This document shows positions 37,401 through 46,580 of a stretch of 64,000 bases of DNA, piece after piece (positions within the stretch are counted from its first letter, which is position 1; each line of letters begins with the position of its first letter). The stretch comes from Gyrodactylus bullatarudis. Lineage: Eukaryota > Platyhelminthes > Monogenea > Gyrodactylidea > Gyrodactylidae. Below the pieces are notes generated by a model, which did no database searches, was not told where the DNA came from, and saw only the letters and a list, made by a program, of their open reading frames with translations. The translations under genes were made by a program, and so were the position numbers. The stretch lies in contig SSNU01000302.1 of assembly GCA_012064415.1 (NCBI GenBank), forward strand, positions 62,001 through 126,000. The letters are read 5' to 3'.

Positions 37401-38661
37401 TGGAAAAAAAGTACTCTATCAATTTTACACAAAATAATGAAAAATAAGATATGACTCATATCATAAACCTTGAAAAACATGTAAACTCTCTTGTTTTCTG
37501 TTGTGTAATGTTAAAAAATTAACTTCAATTGCTAATTACTGGTTTCATTGCATACGACTTAATCATAATTACCCTCCCTATACTTGAATGTTAAGATTCT
37601 GAGTCAAACACATGGATGTGTGTGAGGGTATGAAATTGCCTTATATACCTTCAAATACACCATATCATTCCACTATTTTTGAGAAGCTACGTCTGATTTG
37701 TCGTTCCACTATTCTTGTTTCTCTCTTGGTTATTGACTGTATTTCAACAAATTATTTAAAAATTTTCCTAATCAAAAAATGTAAATGGTTTACTTTCTCA
37801 CAATAATGACAAATTTGATAAAATTTTGGAATTCAAAAAATAAATTCTTTTCTCAATTTCTGGAGAGATATATCGAATTTTTTAAATAATAAATTTTCAA
37901 CTTGTTTTAGATTTTAGATGGGTCTAAAAGAATTTCAATCAAATTAACTTTAAATGATCCGAGGAACAAGAAAAAAAGACCACGATAGATCCAAATTTTC
38001 AATCGAAAAATACTAAAGGAAAAGATTCAATGTAAAACTCGTGAGATTTTTATCTAAATACATAATGAATATACAGAATAATTAATTGAATTTTATGCCC
38101 CAATTAGATCATTTGTAAACCACAATTATGGCTATTATTAATATCAAGTTGTTAGTCTCAAGAATGTTTCAAATATGATTGTCTTCTTGGTAGGAGAGAG
38201 ATGACTATTTTTAGATCGTTAATTAAGAATTTCCTTATTCAAGAAAAGTTTGGATATTATTGTTATCTAACAAGGTTGAGAAGCTTTTGTAATTTTGAAA
38301 GATTTCGTTTCTTGATTAAAAAGGTTGAGATATAGAGTCTAGACAGATATAAATATTCAGAAAAGCAGTTGATCGTCGCTCAAGACATTCATTTAGAAAG
38401 AGAAGGAAGCTTACAAGAAAAGACCAAAGTTTAATAATTGTAAAAAAATCAAAATAACTGCAATTGAGAAAATATGAAACTCACTTGTAGTTCAATTATT
38501 CGTTTAATACAATGTCTACAAATGGTATGTGAGCAAGGTAATAATTTAGCTGTATGTTCATTTTGATCGTAGCCACTAAGACAGGTGCCGCAGGTGAGAA
38601 AATTTTCTGAAAAATCTTCGACATTGATCATGACTGTTTCAACAAGCCTTGAGGATGGCAT
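16485..38661 (-). CDS. TRIM-NHL protein: RING, B-box, coiled coil, filamin, NHL
   Basis: Nine coding exons: 38485-38661, 35165-35469, 34258-34534, 25662-25838, 21731-21944, 20298-20908, 17724-18808, 17163-17321 and 16485-16863; 1,127 residues, all phases closing. RING (C24, C27, C43, H45, C48, C51, C68, C71; a probable E3 ubiquitin ligase) is split by intron 1. A single B-box follows at about 110-147, then a coiled-coil BBC region at about 170-330, a filamin repeat at about 420-525 ending GSPFQINVRRG, and NHL-type propeller blades from about 535. The propeller is interrupted by two long Ser/Thr-rich stretches. The layout matches TRIM2/3/71 and invertebrate NHL proteins, which bind RNA or ubiquitinate targets; the orthologue is unclear. 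The ATG at 38659-38661 follows CTCACTAG, so a 5' UTR intron and an upstream non-coding exon are likely. Confidence 0.92.
18809..20297 (-). other. TRIM-NHL intron 6 (1,489 nt), holds a hAT-like MITE
   Basis: Between the filamin exon (AAA|GTTAGT) and the NHL exon (TTTCAG|GGACAA). More than half of it is the MITE at 19436-20207. Confidence 0.85.
19436..20207. mobile_element. hAT-like non-autonomous transposon with 8-bp target duplication
   Basis: Starts TAGGGCAACCGAATGCC and ends CTGGTTGCCCTA. CTAATAAG flanks it at 19428-19435 and 20208-20215. The 8-bp duplication and TAGGG ends indicate hAT. It is 772 bp with no coding capacity. GCCTTTTTT-type motifs recur near both ends (about 19450-19575 and 20138-20195), like the subterminal transposase sites of hAT elements. 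Confidence 0.85.
20909..21730 (-). other. TRIM-NHL intron 5 (822 nt)
   Basis: AT-rich intron between the linker exon and the filamin exon. I see no gene or repeat. Confidence 0.7.
21945..25661 (-). other. TRIM-NHL intron 4 (3,717 nt)
   Basis: Non-coding. Contains two related copies of a short repeat with AGACCCGGCGAAATAA and ATACTTGATGANGTTCGGCAA: 23934-24068 and a shorter one at 22153-22231 that lacks about 58 internal bases. Confidence 0.7.
22153..24068. repeat. Pair of dispersed repeats (family D) in direct orientation
   Basis: 22153-22231 and 23934-24068 share GAAGAGAYCCGGCGAAATAA and TAATAATATACTTGATGA, then GTTCGGCAAYATTA. The first copy lacks the middle part of the second. Family unknown. 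Confidence 0.6.
25839..34257 (-). other. TRIM-NHL intron 3 (8.4 kb)
   Basis: The largest intron in the window, inside the coiled-coil region. No nested gene was found on either strand. It holds a family B repeat at 33775-34240, a run of nine G at 27916-27924 and a run of C at 31975-31983. Confidence 0.7.
33775..34240. repeat. Dispersed repeat family B, copy 3
   Basis: Begins ACTTAGTTAATATGAAGATG and ends in the inverted form TAAATTCTAGCTTTACATA. GTGATCCTGAAAATCA and GAATTTGGCGCTACTT inside match 8190-8300 and 41938-42000. Foldback organisation, non-coding. Confidence 0.65.
34535..35164 (-). other. TRIM-NHL intron 2 (630 nt)
   Basis: Between the B-box exon (AATGA|GTATGT) and the first coiled-coil exon (ATACAG|GGAC). 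Nothing else seen. Confidence 0.7.
35470..38484 (-). other. TRIM-NHL intron 1 (3 kb), holds a long hairpin
   Basis: Splits the RING finger between its sixth and seventh zinc ligands. More than a third is the inverted repeat at 36656-37756. A family B fragment (GATATGAAGATGAGAATTTA) lies at 36556-36605. Confidence 0.85.
36656..37756. repeat. Near-perfect long inverted repeat, 410-bp arms and 281-bp loop
   Basis: 36656-37065 and 37347-37756 are reverse complements of equal length with very few differences (one seen is AACATTGAAGT against AACATTCAAGT). The outer ends are AATAATTTGTTGAAATACAG. No target duplication is visible. Overlapping open frames in both arms encode the same string, which is a consequence of the repeat and not evidence of a gene. 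It could be a foldback transposon. Confidence 0.92.
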
Positions 38662-40324
38662 CTAGTGAGAACAAAGTTTACGATAAGAAAACAAATTCTA
38701 AGATTTAATGAATAACAAAACTTGAATAATGGATAAGCTTTTGGAAAGTTTGGGTAGAATTCATGCAACTCACAAAAGATGAAGACATTATGGTTATTAA
38801 GTTACAAGATGGATGTTTCAAGAGGTATAAATCCACAATAAAGTAACAGGTTACATCATATTTTCAAAGGATATAATATATATATTTTTAAAAATTCATT
38901 TCAAAAGTGTATACTATTAAAAACGCATAAATCAAAAAAGAATTTAGTTTAAGTTGATCTAATTGATTAAATTTTAAATTCGAATTATGATCGTTCAATA
39001 ATATAGCATCTATAATATAGAATCTATATTTTGGTATCCAAATATTTTTCAATGAAAAACCAAATGAATATATACCAAGAGAGATTATACCATTTAGAAC
39101 CTCAAAAATTGAGTATTGCAATCCACTTACTAGGCTTATGCAAGCTTAGAACGGATCATTTTATTCTTGAAATTTTTAATTAGAGAATCTCTATTATATT
39201 TTTTGTCTAAATATACTCGATGATCCTGAAATTTATCAGATCTTTGATTAAGTACGACAAAAGAATTTTTTTCAACGGAATGAATTGTTTATAAGTGCAA
39301 ATTCATCAAAATAGATTTCAAGTAGCACGTCTTTAGTACTAGTCAGTCACTACTTCTTGAAAACTAAATTATGAACTTTAGAGTATAAATAACACTTGTA
39401 AATTACAAGTTGTAATATTTCTCTCAATAATCAGATTATTCTAATATTTATGAAATTTTCTTAATACAAGTTTTTTAGTGAGGGCTTTGGAATAATAGGC
39501 TTTAGAGTAATTTTCCCATTATTGTACTATTCACCAAACGAAAGTTTTCAATTTTATATTAATAAATATTTTAGTATAAAATCGTGTCCTTCAAGAAATA
39601 TTTTAATCTACTATTAAGTAGACACTAGTGAACACTAATTTAATATTCGACCAGTTTTTACTATGTTAAACACCATGCTATTGTATTAATTATGCCTCTT
39701 TCATGAAGCTCTAACCAAGATACATAAATTGAAAATTTCTCAAGAAATTAAATCAGGAACTTTATCAGTATTTTTTTCCTTAATAAAAATAAGAAATTAA
39801 ACCAACTATTGAAATCTAAACAAATATTTTCTAATAGAAAATTTATAAATCTTGAAACTTTACATGGTAGTTTATAAAAAAAGATTGTGACCATCTGGGA
39901 ATATTTCAAAAAGGAAATTAGCAATCTGTTTTGAAAGTGTTGTGGTAAATGCGTTGCTTAAATCTGACTGAGGTTGTAGTCCTTATCAGGATCGAATGAA
40001 AAAATATTTTTCACTTCTAATGAATTAATCTTTTATTTAGTCAATCTCTACTATTTATAATTTCAAGGTTCATTCTGTATATATTTATTTTTTTACTTCT
40101 AAATTTAAATAAACATTCTATTACAAAGATACTCAAAATATCTTATAAATATGAGTGAATATTCAGAAAAGATGCAGTTTCTCTCTTTATGAAAAGTCCA
40201 ATTTCCGTTCAACTGTCTCGACTGAAGATTTCTTTTGAATTGCTTGCAAAAGTTCAGCTAGAAAAAAAATACCTGAACAATGAAAAGTCAAATTTCTATT
40301 CATAGATTATTATTTATTTTATTT
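38662..40324. other. Gene-free stretch between TRIM-NHL and CAP genes
   Basis: Expected to hold the TRIM-NHL promoter and any 5' non-coding exon. I found no coding region. Confidence 0.6.
40313..40323 (-). promoter_or_regulatory. Polyadenylation signals of the CAP gene
   Basis: Two AATAAA hexamers on the minus strand (40318-40323 and 40313-40318) start within a few bases of the stop codon, so the 3' UTR would be very short. Confidence 0.6.
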
Positions 40325-41093
40325 TTACAATAGATTGGCTGTACTTATGAGGATTGACCCGGCAAAAATAAGGCCAGAAAGCTTTGAGAATATTCCAGAG
40401 TTGTCCTCTTCCCTATATTGCTCATAATACTGCCTTGGCTTATTGTCAACTTCATAGACACTCTTTGTCATTTGATCCAGTTCAAATCTATATATATATA
40501 TAGTTAGTGGGAAAATAAAAACAAGCCAAATTACCCTTCTCCGTAATCACAGACAACAATGAGACCCTTGCCAATACCGGGAATTCTACTACAAATTGAT
40601 CTACCACATCCAATGTGGGTAGTATCCACATAGGCCAACTGTAGATACTGATCACAGATGAAACTGCATTCATTCTTTTCATGATCAAAGTCGACCAGTT
40701 CCTCGTACCATGCCTCAACAATTCTGATATAAAAAGTTTAAATTTTACTAAAGGAAAAGGTTACTTTGGAATGGTCATGTTAACATCGGCCGTGACGTAG
40801 ATATTCTGGCCGACATATTGAAATCTTGGATCTCTCCTATCGTATTCTGAGTTATGATCAGTGCTACACTGCTCGGCATGTTTTTGTGCATTCGAAGCAA
40901 GGTCATTATCCCAGGCAACATCGGCAAGTTCTTTTGCCTTTGGTTGACGCATCTCTCGACCACTTCTAAGTCTACTCCGGAATCGATTGTGGGCCTCTAC
41001 CATTTCAGTCTCCAAAGAGGTCTCGTCGGCTGAAGTTTGGAATAAAACCAGTAGGGAAATAATGCAAACAAGTCTATGATTAGATCTGAGCAT
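40325..41093 (-). CDS. Secreted CAP-superfamily (SCP/TAPS, venom allergen-like) protein with probable GPI anchor
   Basis: Three exons, 40765-41093, 40535-40723 and 40325-40487; 226 residues. A signal peptide (about residues 1-23, with VCIISLLVLF) is followed by one CAP domain: EAHNRFRSRL, WDNDLASNAQKHAEQC, VGQNIYV, the AWYEEL helix and THIGCGRSIC with VCDYGEG. CAP proteins are extracellular. The usual HYTQVVW box reads QYLQLAY, so the second cavity histidine of the family is replaced. The end is hydrophobic (LIFAGSILISTANLL) after a short polar NSG region, which fits a GPI-attachment signal or a C-terminal membrane anchor. Introns are short (41 and 47 nt). Function is not known; in parasites such proteins are often surface or secreted products. 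Confidence 0.9.
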
Positions 41094-41542
41094 AGTTGGT
41101 CAACAACTCTGAGAGATTTATCTTTACAAATTCAGCTATCTAAATTCTGATGATTTATTCGAATTAATGTGTGATCTCATTCGTTGATCAATCCAGGTTG
41201 AGATGCTAACATCAAATTACTGTGCATTATATAGCTACATTTTACTAGTAATTATATTGTATCACAGATAAAATGAGAAAAAAGTATAAACAACAAATAA
41301 GGACCCGTATTACATCATAATGTAGCACGAAAGAAACTAAACTTGACACAGTTCATCTATTCTTGGTATATATGTGCTCATATATACATGAAGAGTAAAA
41401 GATGTTAGTTCGTATACTGAGGGGTTAACTTACTATTAGAACTCAATCTATATGGTGATTGCAATTATCAGAAATTTTAATTTTTTCCTAGTGTCATTTG
41501 GTGAAATCAAAAGGGTTGAGACTAATTCAGAGAACTAAAGCT

Positions 41543-42205
41543 AATTGATATGAAGTTGGGAATATATAATTTTAAAGAAAACCTCGATTTTTTCATCAAA
41601 AGATTGAACCTGTTTAAGATTTTTTTGGAATCCTACTCATCCTGCCCACTATTACGATTTGAAAAATATGGCTATTTTCCAAATTTCGATTGCCGCCAAA
41701 ATCCAATATTTTCGAACATTGAGCTGGAAATTTTTATTGATTTCAAAGTGAGAATATGATCCAAAGTTGATTTTCAGGATCACAATTAGAGAAAGAAAAC
41801 AAATATGCTTAATCTGTTCTAATGCATAACTTTATTAACGTTTGGGAGTCGAATTTCCATTTTTTGATCATTTTCACTACTTGAAAATTAATGAAATTTC
41901 GACAAATTTCGAAATTTTTTGACGCTATTTGGCTTTCTTGTCTTATTGTGATCCTGAAAATCAACTTTGGATCATATTCTCACTTTGAAATCAATAAAAA
42001 TTTCCAGCTCAATGTTCGAAAATATTGGATTTTGGCGGCAATCGAAATTTGGAAAATCGCCATATTTTTCATAAAAATTGATTTTTTTCCTCAAATCGTA
42101 AAAGTGGGCAGGATGAGTAGGATTCCAAAAAAAACTTAAACAGGTTCAATCTTTTGATGAAAAAATCGAGGTTTTCGTTAAAATCATAAATTCCCAACTT
42201 TAAAT
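41543..42205. repeat. Family B foldback copy with arms of about 250 bp
   Basis: The left arm (41551 to about 41790, GAAGTTGGGAATATATAATT onward) is answered by its inverse ending TCATAAATTCCCAACTTTA near 42203. About 150 bases lie between the arms. This is the most complete foldback of family B here. Confidence 0.8.
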
Positions 42206-44236
42206 GACCGAAAAATTTACAAAAGAAAGTTATTTCCAATACTAACAAGATATAATTTTACTTGACTTACATTTTATTTTCTGCTTTTGATTTCTTATAA
42301 GAAATAATTATTTTTTGCAACTCGTGAGTTTAGACTCTTTCAGATTCTCGACATTAGAAAGCATAATGATCTCTGAGTAGTCTGCCTTTAACCAGCCACA
42401 TTGTGTTCTATTATAATTATAAAAGGAAAAATCTTCTTTTCTATCTTGGAACAGACGTTAAGCCTATTCTTTTTTGGGGTCATTTCTAAAATCAACCCTT
42501 AAAAGTAAAACTAAGTCTAATAATAAACCTAATAACAAGCGAAGAAAAAGCAAATAGTATTAAAATTAAAAGCTCTCTTCTATGTAGAACTTATAATAAA
42601 AAGAGACACAGAGTTAGTAAAAGAAGTAAAAAATTTGCAAAATTAGTAAGTCAAAGCAAGAAATCTAACAGCTCTATTTCAGTTACTCGGTTTCAAGATT
42701 ATTATTGATATTCTCAAGAATCCCGGGAATCTTGTTACTAGTAACAAGTTTAACTGATAATTATTAGAGGTAGATGAAATTTAAATATCGCTTGGGTCAG
42801 GTGAATAATGATAGAAAATTTGATAAAAATTATCATAATAAGTAATTTTTCAACTTTTAATTTTAATACATTTAGAAAGGAAAAACATCCAGTTTATTTA
42901 TAACACCCCTAGAACTTTTTCAGAATCTCTTTTCAAAAGTGTTGCACATTAATAGAACCTTGGAAGCCTTACAAAATTAAATGCCAGTAGAAACGAAAAC
43001 TATACCTATTTGATATTCTCTAGAATTGTAAACTTAAACTTTGCTTCAGATTCATTTTCAATCCATACGAAATTTATTAACCAATGAGTTGATCAAATTT
43101 TATTGAAAATCTAAACTTCCATTACTTTGTTTAATCGTGATCCTAAAGCAATACAGCTTTTTTAGTGTATTAAAAAAATACAAAAGCCTTATTTGTCAAT
43201 GAATTCGGGTAATTTATCATGATAATTATTCAGTTATGAGTAAAAGTCAAGAGTACATCCTCAAAAGAATTTGAATCAAAAGAAAGTTGATTTATCAATC
43301 AAAGACCAGTATCTACATTCATTCATCTCTCCATGAATCCGTGGAACATAATTTATTTATTGTATTATAACTTGAAGGCTATAGCTGATATTGATAGAGA
43401 AGGGTCAAGTTAAAAGTCACATGAAATACATTGAGAATTTCAAAAGTTATATTGTACTTGGTTGTGAATGAAATATACTAACTTGTAAAGAAGAGAACAT
43501 TCAACTTATTGACAGTTGTATTGTTCTCATGTGATTATCATTCAATCAAAGCCTGAATTATTATTATAGTACTTTCTAAATTTCATGCCTCTACACTTGT
43601 ATGCCTAGGGATTATAATCTTATGCTATAAATTCGATTAATAATATTATTATTTTAAACGATACTATTTAAAAGTAGTTATTAAAACACAAATTTTTTTT
43701 TGATCTTCTACGATCTTTGATAAATCGATAGATGTGAGGTTCTTAGCAAGTAAAAACTTGATAGAATTCAACTAAGAAAAAACAGAATTCCCGTAAATTT
43801 TATTAAGATTGCCATTTTGAGTTGACTCATTGAGCTTGAAAAAATAGGTAAAAAATAAGTATTAATACAGATTAAGCCTTCGATTGACCTATCATATTTG
43901 ACCTTATATATTGGTATATCCCATTGTATATGAATACTTCTCTAGCCCAGATATTAATAGTGATCATATTCCTATTATTTTTGGAAATACCTCGAATATC
44001 ACCTATTATACTTCATCTGACACCTATTGTTTTTGACCATTTTACTCACCCTACCTATTGTTTTTGTATTTACCCCTTAATTTAATGAAACTTTACCCAG
44101 AATCTGGTTTAAAATAATTTCTTTATAAAAACAAGGGGTAGACGCTCAAATTTAAATCAAGACTATTCTTTGGTAAAAATAATGATCTAGCTATTTACTA
44201 GAAGTTAATATGAAGTTGAGAATTTTTGGTTTTTAC

Positions 44237-44415
44237 AGTGAAAATATTTCTATTGAAACACGAATATTTACCCCCTATTAAGTATTTATGTCAACCTATC
44301 TAAATGTATAGAAATCACTTGCTGCATTCTGATTGGTCGAGATAAATAATACTTAACTAGGGGCTAAATATTCGTGTTTCAATAAAAATAAGATGTTTCA
44401 ATAGAAATATTTTTA
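44237..44415. repeat. Palindromic MITE-like repeat
   Basis: Two nested inverted pairs: AAATATTTCTATTGAAAC against GTTTCAATAGAAATATTT, and TTGAAACACGAATATTTA with CCCCTA against its inverse at 44360-44382. No target duplication identified. Confidence 0.7.
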
Positions 44416-44456
44416 CTTTAAATTTAAAATTGATAGAAATAGTTTTTAAACCTAGA

Positions 44457-44812
44457 TTTTTAACCTCATGATAGTATCAAATTTTCTGATAAAATTATCA
44501 ATTCTAAGTACATTATTATTTTGTGTATTTTTTATTATTATTGTATTGAAGCGTGTGTAGAAATTGCTTCCCCATCATGATATTCAGTTTTAAAAATACA
44601 CAATTTTTCAAATCGCGCTCAACTTTCAATGAATTTTTACCATGCAATCATTAAAATCCGAAATATCTTTGAAAATATTAATCCCATCATCAAGAGGGCC
44701 TTTATGGTTAATTTCTTTGCTTATTCTTGTCCGTAAGGGATACTGTGGGAAAATGGGCAATGACACAATGACTTTCACGCTTTTAAAATAAGCAAAATAT
44801 GACTAAATTTGG
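44457..44812. repeat. hAT-like MITE family A, diverged copy 3
   Basis: TTTTAACCTCATGATAGTATC, GATAAAATTATCAATTCTAAG and TTTTCAAATCGCGCTCAA match the 10901 copy, with the internal CATTGCCCATTTTCCCACAGT region of copy 1 present in inverse. Ends are eroded. Confidence 0.6.
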
Positions 44813-46004
44813 CTTTTCGGGTCCATTAGTAGTTTCCTTGGCTGATTTACTACTACAGTAATGCCTCTGTAATGGATGTGGAAAATTAACCCCCTTCATC
44901 TCTACCCCAATTGAAAAAAAAAATTCTTAATCTTACTTGAAAGTATGCTCATTAGTTTATTTCGACTCAAAATAAAAATCTGGTTGATTTTTGCACCATT
45001 GGAAAGATCTCGGTTAGTAAATCAAAACTATACCACATTCTTACTAATTCTGAGTTCAAATAAGCGTATTATTTATAATTAAATTCTTGGACAGATTTGA
45101 GGAATATTTCTCCTAAATCATCCTAAATCCTAAATGCTTAAATGTTAAAGGCGGATAACTAATTGTTAATAGAACGTTATTCTTCAGACTTGTTTGGCAT
45201 GATCTCAAGATAAACTAGGCATTTTTATATTGCCACAATAGCTGAAGTTGGCCTTCCTACATTTTGGATGGTTCTAATAGCTACCTTGAACTTTTTATTG
45301 AGTAATTTTGAAAATTTTATGCATAAAATATTATTATATATGATAACATCACAAGGTTATGAGTAAATAAAGTGTAGTTATAAAAAAAATATACAACTTT
45401 TTCGTGTATCAGAGTAGTAGTAGAAGTTGAATTCAAACTTTGTTATTTACAAAATGTGTAAAATGATCGGAGAGGAGTCGAATCTGTGATTTAAATGTTG
45501 TTATTGTTTTTCTTCTTATAAAAATATGTATTCATTGATTATGTCTTTCCTCGAGTAGTGGTGACACAGTAACAAGTTATAAAATTAATCAACTCTAAAT
45601 TTAATGAGTTTTATAAAGAAGGCTTCAGAACAGATAGAGAGAAAGAGTGGGTGAGTGAATATTCAAACTTGGGAAATAATTCTGATGATGATTATTATTG
45701 AAATGAAAAGTGAGTAATAATAATTTTAACACATTGATGGCCAATAATTGAAATGTAGAAGGAGGTAGTATTCGTATTTGCAGATAGAAGAGGCTAGGAT
45801 CTGAAACTGGTGCAGTGGATTTGAGACTTGTTCCTGGAATTTATATCTGAAATATAAAAAATTGTATGAAACAATGAGGTTTGGTGGAGATTGATTTCCC
45901 TGTCATATTCTGATCCTAGACCACAGCTCAATTTTTAGGCAACCTACAAGAAAAAAATTTATTGAGATATATTATATATGTTACGACCAATGTAGAAACT
46001 TTAA

Positions 46005-46038
46005 TCAGTGTATACACTGACCGATCAGTGATCACTGA
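46005..46038. repeat. Two adjacent perfect palindromes
   Basis: TCAGTGTATACACTGA (46005-46020) and TCAGTGATCACTGA (46025-46038), each followed by CCGA, form a tandem of the unit TCAGTG-N-CACTGACCGA. Confidence 0.85.
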
Positions 46039-46580
46039 CCGAAGGGTGATTTTTGACGTGTCCCGTTAACAGCTATAGTCGGAAGACTTGCATTTCATCT
46101 ATGTTCTCATCAATGAGATCTGCATGATAAAGTTCGTACTAGCAAAGAACCTCACATCTATCTAGTTTCCAAAGATCGTAGAAATACCATATTATAATTA
46201 GAGTACAATTCAACTTAATCTGACACCTATTGTTTTTGTATTCACCCCATTTCGAATACATGTCGAATTTTTCTTCTGGCGTGAGATTTTTAAAACACTC
46301 AAAAACAATCACCAAAATTTTTATAATCCTTATTTTTTAAGAAATATTACACCCTTCTCTTATTTTCCTTTTCATACAGATATACCAATACAAGCCAGGA
46401 AGACAACATAGTCAAGTAGCAAGTGAACAATGTTATAGTCAATCTATGCCGAACAGCTTCCTGAAAAACTGTTATCTATCAAGTATGCCAATCTTTCATG
46501 ATGCATATGAAAAGTTTAAATCAACTCTTACTATAAAGATTGAAATCTGATTATTGGGAATTGAAAGATGATGAACGGTG

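Larger units (their letters stand above)
43701..46190. repeat. Separated inverted pair, about 55 bp each
   Basis: 43708-43760 (CTACGATCTTTGATAAATCG, then GATGTGAGGTTCTTAGCAAG) is inverted at 46131-46186. The 2.4 kb between show no transposase. It may be chance placement of two short repeats. Confidence 0.45.
41094..46580. other. Gene-free, repeat-rich stretch between CAP and NTE genes
   Basis: 5.5 kb without a convincing gene. It holds a family B foldback (41543-42205), a palindromic MITE-like repeat (44237-44415), a diverged family A copy (44457-44812), paired palindromes (46005-46038) and an inverted pair (43701-43760 against 46131-46190). Confidence 0.7.

Noticed and set aside
36594..37806. 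Two open frames starting with the same Met-Asp-Val-Cys string on opposite strands
   Set aside because: They are the same DNA in the two arms of the long inverted repeat; no family similarity and no splice support.
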